Position numbers and translations under genes: made by a program
Part shown: positions 1 to 6,200 of the stretch, in pieces
How the letters are laid out: each line of letters opens with the position of its first letter
How positions within the stretch are numbered: the stretch's first letter is position 1
The notes under the pieces: generated by a model
What the model saw: the letters and a program-made list of their open reading frames with translations, nothing else
What the model was told of the DNA's origin: nothing
Databases searched by the model: none
Origin: Chloroflexia bacterium
GTDB taxonomy: Bacteria > Chloroflexota > Chloroflexia > QHBQ01 > JADMIH01
Length of the DNA: 8,324 bases
Reading direction: 5' to 3'
Assembly: GCA_025927935.1 (NCBI GenBank)
Contig: JAICKM010000285.1
Location: 1 to 8,324, forward strand

Positions 1-357
1 CGCCTGCGCCGCGTTCAAGGCGGCCATGCGCGCCGGGTCGATGCCGGCCAGCGCGCGGGTGTTCTCCGGCGCGATCAGTTGGATCATCGCGTCGAACTGC
101 GCGACGATCAGGTCGGAGATCGGCGAGATGTGCGCCCACTGGGCCTCGTTGCCTTCGCGCAGGTAGATCTCTTGCAGGTCGGCGATGGCCGGCAGGGCAT
201 AGGGATGGGCGCCCGCCCGCAGCGCCGCGCGGTACAGCTCCTTGATCAGCGGGGTCGCCGCCGTGGACCCCATGATCGCCACGGTCTGGCCGGGTTGCAG
301 ACCCAGCGAATAGTTGACGAGTAGATCGGCCAGGGCAGCGGTGCGCGGATCGGCCAT
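1..357 (-). CDS. Aminopeptidase, peptidase family M29 (partial, N-terminal 119 residues)
   Basis: The reverse strand encodes a protein beginning MADPRTAALADLLVNYS, followed by a LQPGQTVAIMG turn (residues 20-30) and ATPLIKELYRAALRAGAHP (34-52). This order, a short helix ending in LVNYSL, a PGQ/D-x-V strand, then a helix ending in RAGAHP, is the typical start of M29 metallo-aminopeptidases (AmpS / aminopeptidase T type). These are cytoplasmic enzymes that remove N-terminal amino acids using two metal ions. The metal ligands of the family lie in the C-terminal half, outside the window, so catalytic competence cannot be judged. The start is ATG at 357-355, with a perfect AGGAGG 9 nt upstream and a consensus promoter further up. 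The frame is open to the window edge, so the gene continues to the left. It is transcribed divergently from the SLH protein gene and I see no functional link between them. Family assignment is from memory of the sequence pattern. Confidence 0.85.
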   Translation of the reverse strand, partial: MADPRTAALADLLVNYSLGLQPGQTVAIMGSTAATPLIKELYRAALRAGAHPYALPAIADLQEIYLREGNEAQWAHISPISDLIVAQFDAMIQLIAPENTRALAGIDPARMAALNAAQA

Positions 358-366
358 GGGCGGGAG

Positions 367-372
367 CCTCCT
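367..372 (-). promoter_or_regulatory. Ribosome binding site of the aminopeptidase gene
   Basis: CCTCCT on the plus strand reads AGGAGG on the minus strand, a full match to the anti-Shine-Dalgarno core. It lies 9 nt before the ATG at 357-355 and fixes that start. Confidence 0.85.
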
Positions 373-417
373 ATATCGGGTGTGGTCGCGTGCGCGTCTC
401 AGGGCACATCAGCCAAA

Positions 418-447
418 ATTATACGCTTGGTTCAGGAATGTTGTCAA
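418..447 (-). promoter_or_regulatory. Consensus sigma70-type promoter for the aminopeptidase gene
   Basis: Read on the minus strand, TTGACA (447-442) is followed after exactly 18 bp by TATAAT (423-418). Both hexamers are perfect matches to the housekeeping consensus. Transcription should begin near 411, giving a 5' leader of about 54 nt before the ATG at 357. In such GC-rich DNA a paired perfect match at legal spacing, correctly placed before a gene, is unlikely to be chance. Confidence 0.85.
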
Positions 448-471
448 ACTTTGCACGCGAGTGCCATACTG

Positions 472-500
472 TTGACGTGGTTTGCCGGATCTTCTATACT
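472..500 (+). promoter_or_regulatory. Sigma70-type promoter for the SLH-domain protein gene
   Basis: TTGACG (472-477) and TATACT (495-500) are separated by 17 bp, each differing from consensus at one position. The expected start of transcription is near 507, which leaves a leader of about 148 nt. Because this promoter lies inside the upstream extension of the downstream reading frame (open from 382), it argues that translation starts at 655 and not earlier. Its -35 box is 24 bp from the -35 box of the leftward promoter, so the two are back to back. Confidence 0.75.
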
Positions 501-510
501 GATTTCCGGC
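484..510. repeat. Inverted repeat flanking the -10 box (possible operator)
   Basis: GCCGGA (484-489) and TCCGGC (505-510) are perfect inverted 6-mers separated by 15 bp. Their centres are 21 bp apart, about two helical turns, with the -10 box between them. The left arm is upstream of the predicted transcription start, so an RNA hairpin is not the explanation. A dimeric repressor site is possible. Short GC-rich inverted repeats also arise by chance. Confidence 0.3.
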
Positions 511-654
511 TATCCGCGAGTCCCATCCTTCCCGCGATACTGGACTACAGGCAACCGTGCCGCCGGCTGGTGGCGCGCGTCTGCCCCGTGCGACACACCC
601 GCCGGCATCACCGTCAGCGATCACGGGCGACCGGCCCGCTATGGGAGGAGCATC
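501..654 (+). other. 5' leader of the SLH-protein mRNA
   Basis: About 148 transcribed bases precede the ATG at 655. The leader is GC-rich and could form local stems, for example GCCGCC with GGTGGC around 559-574, but I recognise no known riboswitch or leader-peptide arrangement. The reading frame of the gene is open through this stretch, but the in-frame extension lacks the character of a signal peptide or domain, so I treat it as untranslated. Confidence 0.4.
643..650 (+). promoter_or_regulatory. Ribosome binding site of the SLH-domain protein gene
   Basis: GGGAGGAG contains the Shine-Dalgarno core GGAGG (644-648) 6 nt before ATG 655. It selects this start, which is directly followed by a signal peptide, over the in-frame candidates further upstream. 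Confidence 0.85.
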
Positions 655-2844
655 ATGAACCACCACCGGCATTTTGCTTATCTGTTGCTCGCGTTCGGGT
701 GCATGGCGCTTGCCGTGTTCGGCTTCCTTAGCGCCGGGGCCGCCGGGTCTGCCGCCGCGGCGGGCGGACCGGCTCCGCGGCCTGATACCCCAGCGGGGCA
801 GGCTATACCGGCCCGGCCCATGCCGGCGGGGGCGTCCGGCGCATCGTTTACGCTCGCCCCCACCCGGCGGGCGGAATATCAGGTGAACCTGGGCGCGCTC
901 CCCCTCGCGCCGAGCGGCAGCCCCGACAACGGCACGGTCGGCAGCCCCGGCACCTGGTTCAGTATGTCGCCTGATGTCATTCGCCCCGGCGGTACTTTCG
1001 CCTCAATGGGATCGGGATTCGCGCCGTTGGAAATCCTGACTTACTCGGTGGATGGAGCGCCAATCGGCGGCGGTCCCTTCGTCAGCGATGGCGACGGTTT
1101 CACCCCACCTGTGGCTTTGAACGTGAATGCCGGCTCGCAATCGGGCTATTTCGTTTTGACGGTTACAGGCGGAACGAGCGGTAAGAGCGCCAGCGCCGTG
1201 GGGTATGTCCAGACGAACGCACCCCAAGTGCCGGCGCTGGCTGTCGCGCCACATGCGATCCGCTCAGGCGATCCCGTCCATTTCTTCTCTATTGGGTATC
1301 CGGCTAACACCGCTTTTAATTTCGCCTTAGATGGGGGTACGCCGATGGCCCTCATGACCGACGGGAATGGGCGTTCTACCGGCGCGCTGGCAGTCACCGC
1401 CGGGACGGGCGGCCTGGTGGTGAATACCTACCGGACGGGTGTGGCGGGCAGCATGGCCGGGCAGAGCATCGAGGTGCGCCCGGACGCGCTGCAAGCCACC
1501 GGGCCGGCAGCGGACCTGAATGGGTCGCGCGGGTTTGTCGACCGCGCCGTGGTGTCCAGCACGGTCAGCACGGCCTTCTGGTTCACCGGCGAAGGCTTCC
1601 AACCGGATGAGAGCGTGACCCTCGGCGGCTGCGGGACCGGCTCGCTGGTAGCGGACAGCAACGGGAGTGTCCGCGCGCCGCTCATCATATCCGCCACGGC
1701 GGGCTTGTATGCCTGTTCCTACACGGGCGGCAGCAGCGGGCGCGTGGCCTACGCGCATGTGCTGGCCGGCCCCACGGCGCAGGACGTGCCGAGCGCCCTG
1801 GTCGTGCCCTCGCATACGGCGGCCACCGGCGGCACCCTGGCCTTTGTGTTTAATCACCTGGCGCCCAACCAGGGTGGGACGGTTTTCATGGATGGGTTGA
1901 GCGGGGTTGCCGGTAACACGACCGCGAACGGCTATGGCACGGCCATCGTGACCAAGCCCAACACACCGGGCGGGCACGCCGTGTTCTTTATCGGCAACAG
2001 CGGGCAGGTGGCGGTGGCGCCGCTATTTGTCCTGCCCAATGCGGGCACCGCCACGCCGACGACAACCACGGTGCCGGGCGCCACCAGCACGGCCACCGCC
2101 ACCCCGACGACTGTGCCCGCAGGCACCGGCACCGCGACGACGACCGCCGTGCCGGGTAGCACCGCGACGGCGACGACCGTGCCCGGCGCCACGAGCACGG
2201 CGACGACCGTGCCGGGCAGCACCGCCACCGCCACCGCGCCGCCGGTCCCGGCCACCGCCACCGCCACGACCTGCACGGCCGGCTTCACCGACGTGCCGCC
2301 CAGCTACTGGGCCTATCCCTATATCCAGTGGGCGGCCTGCCAGGGCATCGTCAGCGGGTATGCCGACCACACGTTCCGGCCCGACAACAACACCACGCGC
2401 GGCCAGATCGCCAAGATGGTAGTGCTGGCGGCGGGCTTCCCCCTGCTTAATCCGCCCACGCCCCATTTCTCGGATGTGCCGCCGGCCCACCCTTTCTACA
2501 GCTTCATCGAGACGGCCTACGCGCACAATGTGATCAGCGGATATGCCGACGGCACCTTCCACCCGGCGGCGGACGTGACGCGCGGGCAACTGTCGAAGAT
2601 GGTGGTGCTCAGCCAGGGCTTGCCGGTCGTCACCCCGGCCACGCCGACGTTTAACGATGTGCCGGTGGCCCATCCTTTCTATGGCTATATCGAGACGGCG
2701 GTGGCGAACCATATCGTGAGCGGGTACACCTGCGGGTCGCCGGTCGAGCCGTGTCCGGGGCGCTACTTCCGGCCCAACGTGTCGGCGACGCGGGCGCAGT
2801 TGAGCAAGATGCTCTACCAGGCGGCGCATCCGGCACAGCGTTAA
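655..2844 (+). CDS. Secreted cell-surface protein with Ig/IPT-like repeats, Thr-rich stalk and three SLH domains
   Basis: The product has 729 residues. A signal peptide (1 to about 36) has n-region MNHHRH, a hydrophobic core at 7-32 and an Ala-rich cleavage zone. Four beta-rich domains of about 90 residues follow (near 99-188, 189-279, 280-372, 373-461). They share a G-x-G-F/Y-x-P element then a strand ending near DG (for example GSGFAPLE at 119-126, GEGFQPDE at 312-319), resembling IPT/Ig-like folds. Residues 463-539 are a stalk with 36 Thr/Ser in 77 residues. Three SLH domains end the protein (543-597, 605-657, 666-722), with TRGQ, TRGQ and TRAQ at 581, 642 and 712. In known families SLH domains bind cell-wall polysaccharide, anchoring the protein outside the cell. 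Cys326/Cys354 and Cys693/Cys700 could form disulfides. SLH and secretion calls are strong; the beta-domain ligand is unknown. A promoter precedes the gene and a hairpin terminator follows, so it is probably monocistronic. Confidence 0.9.
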   Translation: MNHHRHFAYLLLAFGCMALAVFGFLSAGAAGSAAAAGGPAPRPDTPAGQAIPARPMPAGASGASFTLAPTRRAEYQVNLGALPLAPSGSPDNGTVGSPGTWFSMSPDVIRPGGTFASMGSGFAPLEILTYSVDGAPIGGGPFVSDGDGFTPPVALNVNAGSQSGYFVLTVTGGTSGKSASAVGYVQTNAPQVPALAVAPHAIRSGDPVHFFSIGYPANTAFNFALDGGTPMALMTDGNGRSTGALAVTAGTGGLVVNTYRTGVAGSMAGQSIEVRPDALQATGPAADLNGSRGFVDRAVVSSTVSTAFWFTGEGFQPDESVTLGGCGTGSLVADSNGSVRAPLIISATAGLYACSYTGGSSGRVAYAHVLAGPTAQDVPSALVVPSHTAATGGTLAFVFNHLAPNQGGTVFMDGLSGVAGNTTANGYGTAIVTKPNTPGGHAVFFIGNSGQVAVAPLFVLPNAGTATPTTTTVPGATSTATATPTTVPAGTGTATTTAVPGSTATATTVPGATSTATTVPGSTATATAPPVPATATATTCTAGFTDVPPSYWAYPYIQWAACQGIVSGYADHTFRPDNNTTRGQIAKMVVLAAGFPLLNPPTPHFSDVPPAHPFYSFIETAYAHNVISGYADGTFHPAADVTRGQLSKMVVLSQGLPVVTPATPTFNDVPVAHPFYGYIETAVANHIVSGYTCGSPVEPCPGRYFRPNVSATRAQLSKMLYQAAHPAQR
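2149..2238 (+). repeat. Three tandem 30-bp units encoding the Thr-rich stalk
   Basis: Units at 2149-2178, 2179-2208 and 2209-2238 encode VPGSTATATT, VPGATSTATT and VPGSTATATA. More diverged versions begin at about 2071. The in-frame 30-bp period lets the stalk change length by slippage or recombination without disturbing the SLH domains. Thr codons are mixed (ACC/ACG), so the array is not freshly duplicated. Confidence 0.8.
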
Positions 2845-2870
2845 CGCTTCCACACGCGATAACGGCGCGA

Positions 2871-2905
2871 GGGCCGGTTCCCAGTGGGGACCGGCCCCCT
2901 TGTTT
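2871..2905 (+). terminator. Intrinsic terminator after the SLH-protein gene
   Basis: Arms at 2871-2882 and 2886-2897 form a 12-bp stem (one G-U pair) closed by the 3-nt loop AGT, 26 nt after the TAA stop. A modest T-rich tail (TTGTTT, 2900-2905) follows after a short C run. Stem strength is high and the tail is weaker than in classic terminators. Confidence 0.75.
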
Positions 2906-2974
2906 GGCGAATTTGGGGACATATCCCTTTAGATGAAGGAGAGGCAGGCGGGAGCGGGGTTGCCTGGCCCGTGA

Positions 2975-3006
2975 GCGGGCGGGCTAGCGCAACGAAGCCC
3001 GCCCGC
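2975..3006. repeat. Perfect 11-bp palindrome (REP-like hairpin)
   Basis: GCGGGCGGGCT (2975-2985) pairs perfectly with AGCCCGCCCGC (2996-3006) around the 10-nt loop AGCGCAACGA. It has no T tract and is 78 nt past the first terminator, so it resembles a dispersed intergenic repeat more than a second terminator. Whether it is repeated elsewhere in the genome cannot be seen here. Confidence 0.55.
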
Positions 3007-3072
3007 GCGGGCTGGAAGCGGTGAACGCGGGTCGGCCCCGACAGTGAGCGGCGGCATCCCGGTGCGGCGGCA

Positions 3073-3090
3073 GGCGCGATAAATCGCGCC
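3073..3090. repeat. Perfect 8-bp palindrome GGCGCGAT-AA-ATCGCGCC
   Basis: GGCGCGAT (3073-3080) and ATCGCGCC (3083-3090) are exact inverted copies with a 2-nt centre. From memory, short palindromes containing GCGCGAT-ATCGCGC next to GTAG/CTAC occur repeatedly between genes in some Chloroflexi. I infer a dispersed REP-like element, possibly forming one composite unit with the palindrome at 2975-3006. Confidence 0.5.
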
Positions 3091-3158
3091 GCTACGAACC
3101 CCGCACGGATCTTGCCGCGATGTGTAGGAGCGCCATCTCCTCAAGCCGTCTCGTCTTT

Positions 3159-3189
3159 ACTCAGCACTCAGCACTCAGCACTCAGCACT
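3159..3189 (+). repeat. Heptamer tandem repeat (ACTCAGC) x 4.4
   Basis: Four identical copies of ACTCAGC (3159-3165, 3166-3172, 3173-3179, 3180-3186) are followed by a partial ACT. The copies have no mismatches, which implies recent or ongoing copy-number change. The array ends 4 nt before the -35 box of the downstream promoter. Confidence 0.9.
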
Positions 3190-3193
3190 GTGG

Positions 3194-3222
3194 TTGCGGC
3201 AGCTAATCTAACATGGTACAAT
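3194..3222 (+). promoter_or_regulatory. Extended -10 promoter for the GT39-YYY gene
   Basis: TTGCGG (3194-3199) lies 17 bp from TACAAT (3217-3222), and TG at 3214-3215 gives the extended -10 form TGnTACAAT. The -35 is weak after TTG, which the extended -10 would offset. Expected transcription start is near 3229, leaving a leader of about 52 nt before the TTG start at 3281. Confidence 0.7.
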
Positions 3223-3230
3223 TAGCCTGC
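3199..3230. repeat. Inverted repeat overlapping the -10 box (possible operator)
   Basis: GCTAAT (3202-3207) and ATTAGC (3221-3226) are perfect inverted 6-mers with centres 19 bp apart. If C3227 is bulged, three more pairs form (to 3199 and 3230). The right arm overlaps the end of the -10 box and runs to the predicted transcription start, a suitable place for a repressor. AT-rich arms in such GC-rich DNA are somewhat notable. Confidence 0.35.
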
Positions 3231-3268
3231 GGTCCCCAGGTGATCGAGGCGTGATGCTGGACTACCCC

Positions 3269-3274
3269 GAGGAG
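3269..3274 (+). promoter_or_regulatory. Ribosome binding site selecting the TTG start
   Basis: GAGGAG lies 6 nt before TTG at 3281. The first in-frame ATG (residue 24) would remove most of the first hydrophobic segment, so the TTG start with this site is preferred. Confidence 0.8.
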
Positions 3275-3280
3275 TAAACT

Positions 3281-6200
3281 TTGCCTTCCCTGCTACGTAA
3301 ACATTGGATCTGGCCTGTGCTGTTGTTAGTGCTCGTGGTAGCCGGCTTCATGCGGTTGTACGATGTGAACTTCGACCAGGGCACCCATCAGCACCCCGAC
3401 GAGCGCGCCATCGCCGACTGGACGATGAACCGGATCAACATCCCGCCCGGCACCACGCTCGACCAGTTACTGGACCCCGCGCGCAGCCCGCTCAATCCGC
3501 GCATCAACGGCCAGGCCATGCACTACGGGGCGATGTTCCTCTATATCGTCAAGACCGTGGCCGTCAACGCCTCGAACCTGTTCAACAAGCCCGAATGGCT
3601 GAGCTATGACGGCATTACCCTGGTCGGGCGGACCACTTCCGGCATCTTCGACCTGATCACCGTGTTCCTGGTGTTCCTGATCGGGCGGCGCCTCTATGGG
3701 CGCAACGCCGGGCTGCTGGCCGCCGTCTTCTCGGCCCTGGCCGTCACCCAGATCCAGATCGCTCACTTCTTCATCTCCGAACCCTACCTGGTCACGTTCC
3801 TGACGGCGACGCTCTATTTCTGCGTGGTGCTGATGCAAAACCGGCGCGTCTGGGCCGCGGCGCTGGCGGGGCTGTTCATGGGCTTCGCGCTGGCCTGCAA
3901 GATCAGCGTGTTGCCCATGGCCCTGCTCATCGTGGCCGCGCTGGCGCTGCGCGTGGCCTACCGCGCCCGCACGCGCCAGTTGGGGCCGCCGCCGGATCTG
4001 GACGATCCCTATGGCCTGGAACCGGCCACGCGTGCCGAACGGACCGCGCCCGGCCCGGTCGCCCGGCGGCGCGCCTACGGGTTGCTGCTGCTCGCCGCGC
4101 TGATGACGCTGATCGGCATCACCATCGGCGACCCGTATGGCGTGCTCGACTCCGGGCTGCGGGTGGTTGTGGGCAACCCGCCCACCGTGCCGGGCAACAC
4201 GTTCTTCCAGTTGGGGCCGCTGCAACTGTTCGCCGAGCAGGGTAAGTACCTGTACCAGCTTGGCGAAGAGGCGGCCATCCAGCGCGGGATCGCCGACGTG
4301 CCGTTCACCCGGCAGTACGTCGGCACCATCCCGGTGGTCTACCACTTCCAGCAGTTGGTGCAGTGGGGCATGGGGCCGGCGTCGGGCATCCCGGCGCTGT
4401 TCGGCCTGTTCGCGGCGTTCTGGCTGGCGATCCGCCGCCGCCGCCCGGCGGAGATCCTGCTGCTCAGCGGCATCATCCCCTATTTCCTGACCGTGGTCAC
4501 CCTGGAAGCCAAGTGGATGCGCTACATGCTGCCGCTGGTGCCCTATATGTGCATCCTGGGCGCGGCGCTGCTGTTGCGCGGGCTGCATTGGAGCGCGGCG
4601 GCGCGCGGGCGCATCGACCTGCGGCGGCTGGCGGGCAAGGCCGTGCCGGTCGGCTGGCGGCTGCGGCGCTGGGCCTTCCCGGCGCTCACCGCCGTGGCCG
4701 TGCTGGGCAGCGCGGCCTGGGCCACCGCCTTCATGAACATCTATACGCACGAGGAATCGCGCGTCATCGCCTCCCGTTGGATGGCACATAACATGGCGCC
4801 CGGCTCGGTGGTCGGCCACGAGACCTGGGACGACGCGCTGCCGCTGAACATGCCCACCGACCCCGTGCCCCCGCTGACCGGCGTGGACATGGGCCTCTAC
4901 GACGACAAACCCAGCCCCGAAGAGTTCAACTATATCGCGGGCTTGCTCAACCAGGCGGACTATATTGTGCCGTCGAGCAACCGGCTGTGGCGGTCAATCC
5001 CCAACCTGCCGTGGCGCTATCCGGTGCAGATGCGCTATTATGACCTGCTGTTCGCCGGGAAGCTGGGCTTTGAGCAGGTGCTGCCGGTGGAGGACCAGAA
5101 GGTCTACCCGGAGATCTTCGGCATCAAGATCAACGACGACACCGCCGACGAGAGCTTCACCGTCTACGATCACCCGCAGGTCTTTGTCTTCAAGAAGGTG
5201 CGCAGCCTGAGCATGGACGAGTTGCGCACGCTGTTCGGCGCGACCATCGACCAGCCCTCTATCCCGGTGCGCCACCTGGAGACGAGCACCCCACAGACCT
5301 ACGACAAGTCGCTGATGATGGCGGAACCGCCGGGCCAGCAGTTGGCTCTGGGCGACTACGCCTGGAACGCGCTGGCCCAGAACCAGTGGGTAGCCGTGCT
5401 GCTGCTGCTGATCGCCGTGGAGGTGTTCGGGCTGCTGGCCTGGCCGCTGACGGCTATCGTCTGCCGCCGCCTGCCCGATCGCGGCTATCCGCTGAGCAAG
5501 ACGCTGGCCCTGGTCCTTGTGGCCTGGCTGGTCTGGATGGGGGCCAGCCTGCGCCTGGTGCCGTTCACCGTCTGGAGCATCCTGGGCGGCGTGCTGCTGC
5601 TCGGGCTGCTGTCGGCGTTCCTGTGGCGGCGCTTCGGCTCCGAACTGCGCGGCTACATGCGCAGCCATCGCGGGCTGATCCTAGCCTGGGAGGGGCTGTT
5701 CCTGCTGGCCTTCGGCGCCTTCCTGCTGGTGCGCCTGCTCAACCCCGACCTGTGGCAGCCCTGGAACGGCGGCGAAAAGCCAATGGAGTTCGGCTTCCTC
5801 AACTCGGTGCTGCGCAGCCCCTGGATGCCGCCCGGCGATCCCTTCTACAGCGGCGGCTATATCAACTACTATTACTACGGCTACTTCCTGCTCGGCACGC
5901 TGATCAAGCTGATCGGCGTGGACCCTGCCGTCGGCTTCAACATCGTGCTGCCCCTGCTCTACGGGCTGACCGTGCTCGGCGGGGCCAGCATCGTCTACAA
6001 CTGCGTGGCGACGGTGCAGCGTGCGCGCGGCTGGCGCGGCGGGCCGTCGACCACGGCATTCGGCTGGGGCCTGCTCGGCGCGCTGTTGTTCGTCGGCATC
6101 GGTAACCTGACCTTCCTGCTGCAATGGATCAGCATGACGCTGCCGGGGGTGCAGCAGGCGTTTGTCTCGCTGCTGGGTATCTTCGGGCCGGTGAACCCCG

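Larger units (their letters stand above)
2845..3280. other. Intergenic region with terminator, palindromes, heptamer repeat and promoter
   Basis: No convincing gene lies in these 436 bases. In order they hold the terminator, an imperfect GGGA/TCCC dyad at 2916-2927, two perfect GC-rich palindromes (2975-3006, 3073-3090), a heptamer tandem repeat (3159-3189) and a promoter with ribosome binding site for the downstream gene. The minus-strand open frame at 2929-3144 consists largely of the translated palindromes and is not believable as a protein. Confidence 0.7.

Noticed and set aside
370..409. Mini-ORF in the aminopeptidase leader (minus strand, ATG 409-407 to TAG overlapping the Shine-Dalgarno)
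   Set aside because: It would begin about 2 nt from the predicted transcript end with no ribosome binding site; most likely chance.
441..470. Second rightward promoter TTGTCA-18-CATACT
   Set aside because: Its -35 overlaps the leftward consensus -35 and it is weaker than TTGACG-17-TATACT just downstream; kept only as a minor possibility.
382..654. In-frame upstream extension of the SLH-protein reading frame (91 extra codons)
   Set aside because: A good promoter lies inside it, and the ATG at 655 has a strong ribosome binding site and is directly followed by a signal peptide.
691..702. Possible lipoprotein signal (Cys16 in the signal peptide)
   Set aside because: The residues before the Cys are A-F-G, which do not fit a lipobox, and the Cys is in the middle of the hydrophobic core.
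2911..2930. GGGGACATATCCC resembling the end of an IS or RAYT-associated element
   Set aside because: Only a 4-bp dyad (2916-2919, 2924-2927), no partner terminus and no transposase in the window.
2929..3144. Minus-strand open frame of 71 codons in the intergenic region
   Set aside because: It is the translation of the GC-rich palindromes and has no domain or ribosome binding site; probably a repeat-derived spurious frame.
3159..3189. CRISPR-like repetition
   Set aside because: The units are 7 bp and directly adjacent, with no spacers; a simple tandem repeat.
3467..4819. Long open frame on the minus strand inside the giant gene (also 5681-7438 minus)
   Set aside because: Products are Arg/Gln/His/Gly-rich without domains, the usual antisense shadows of GC-rich coding DNA, while the plus-strand frame shows conserved motifs throughout.
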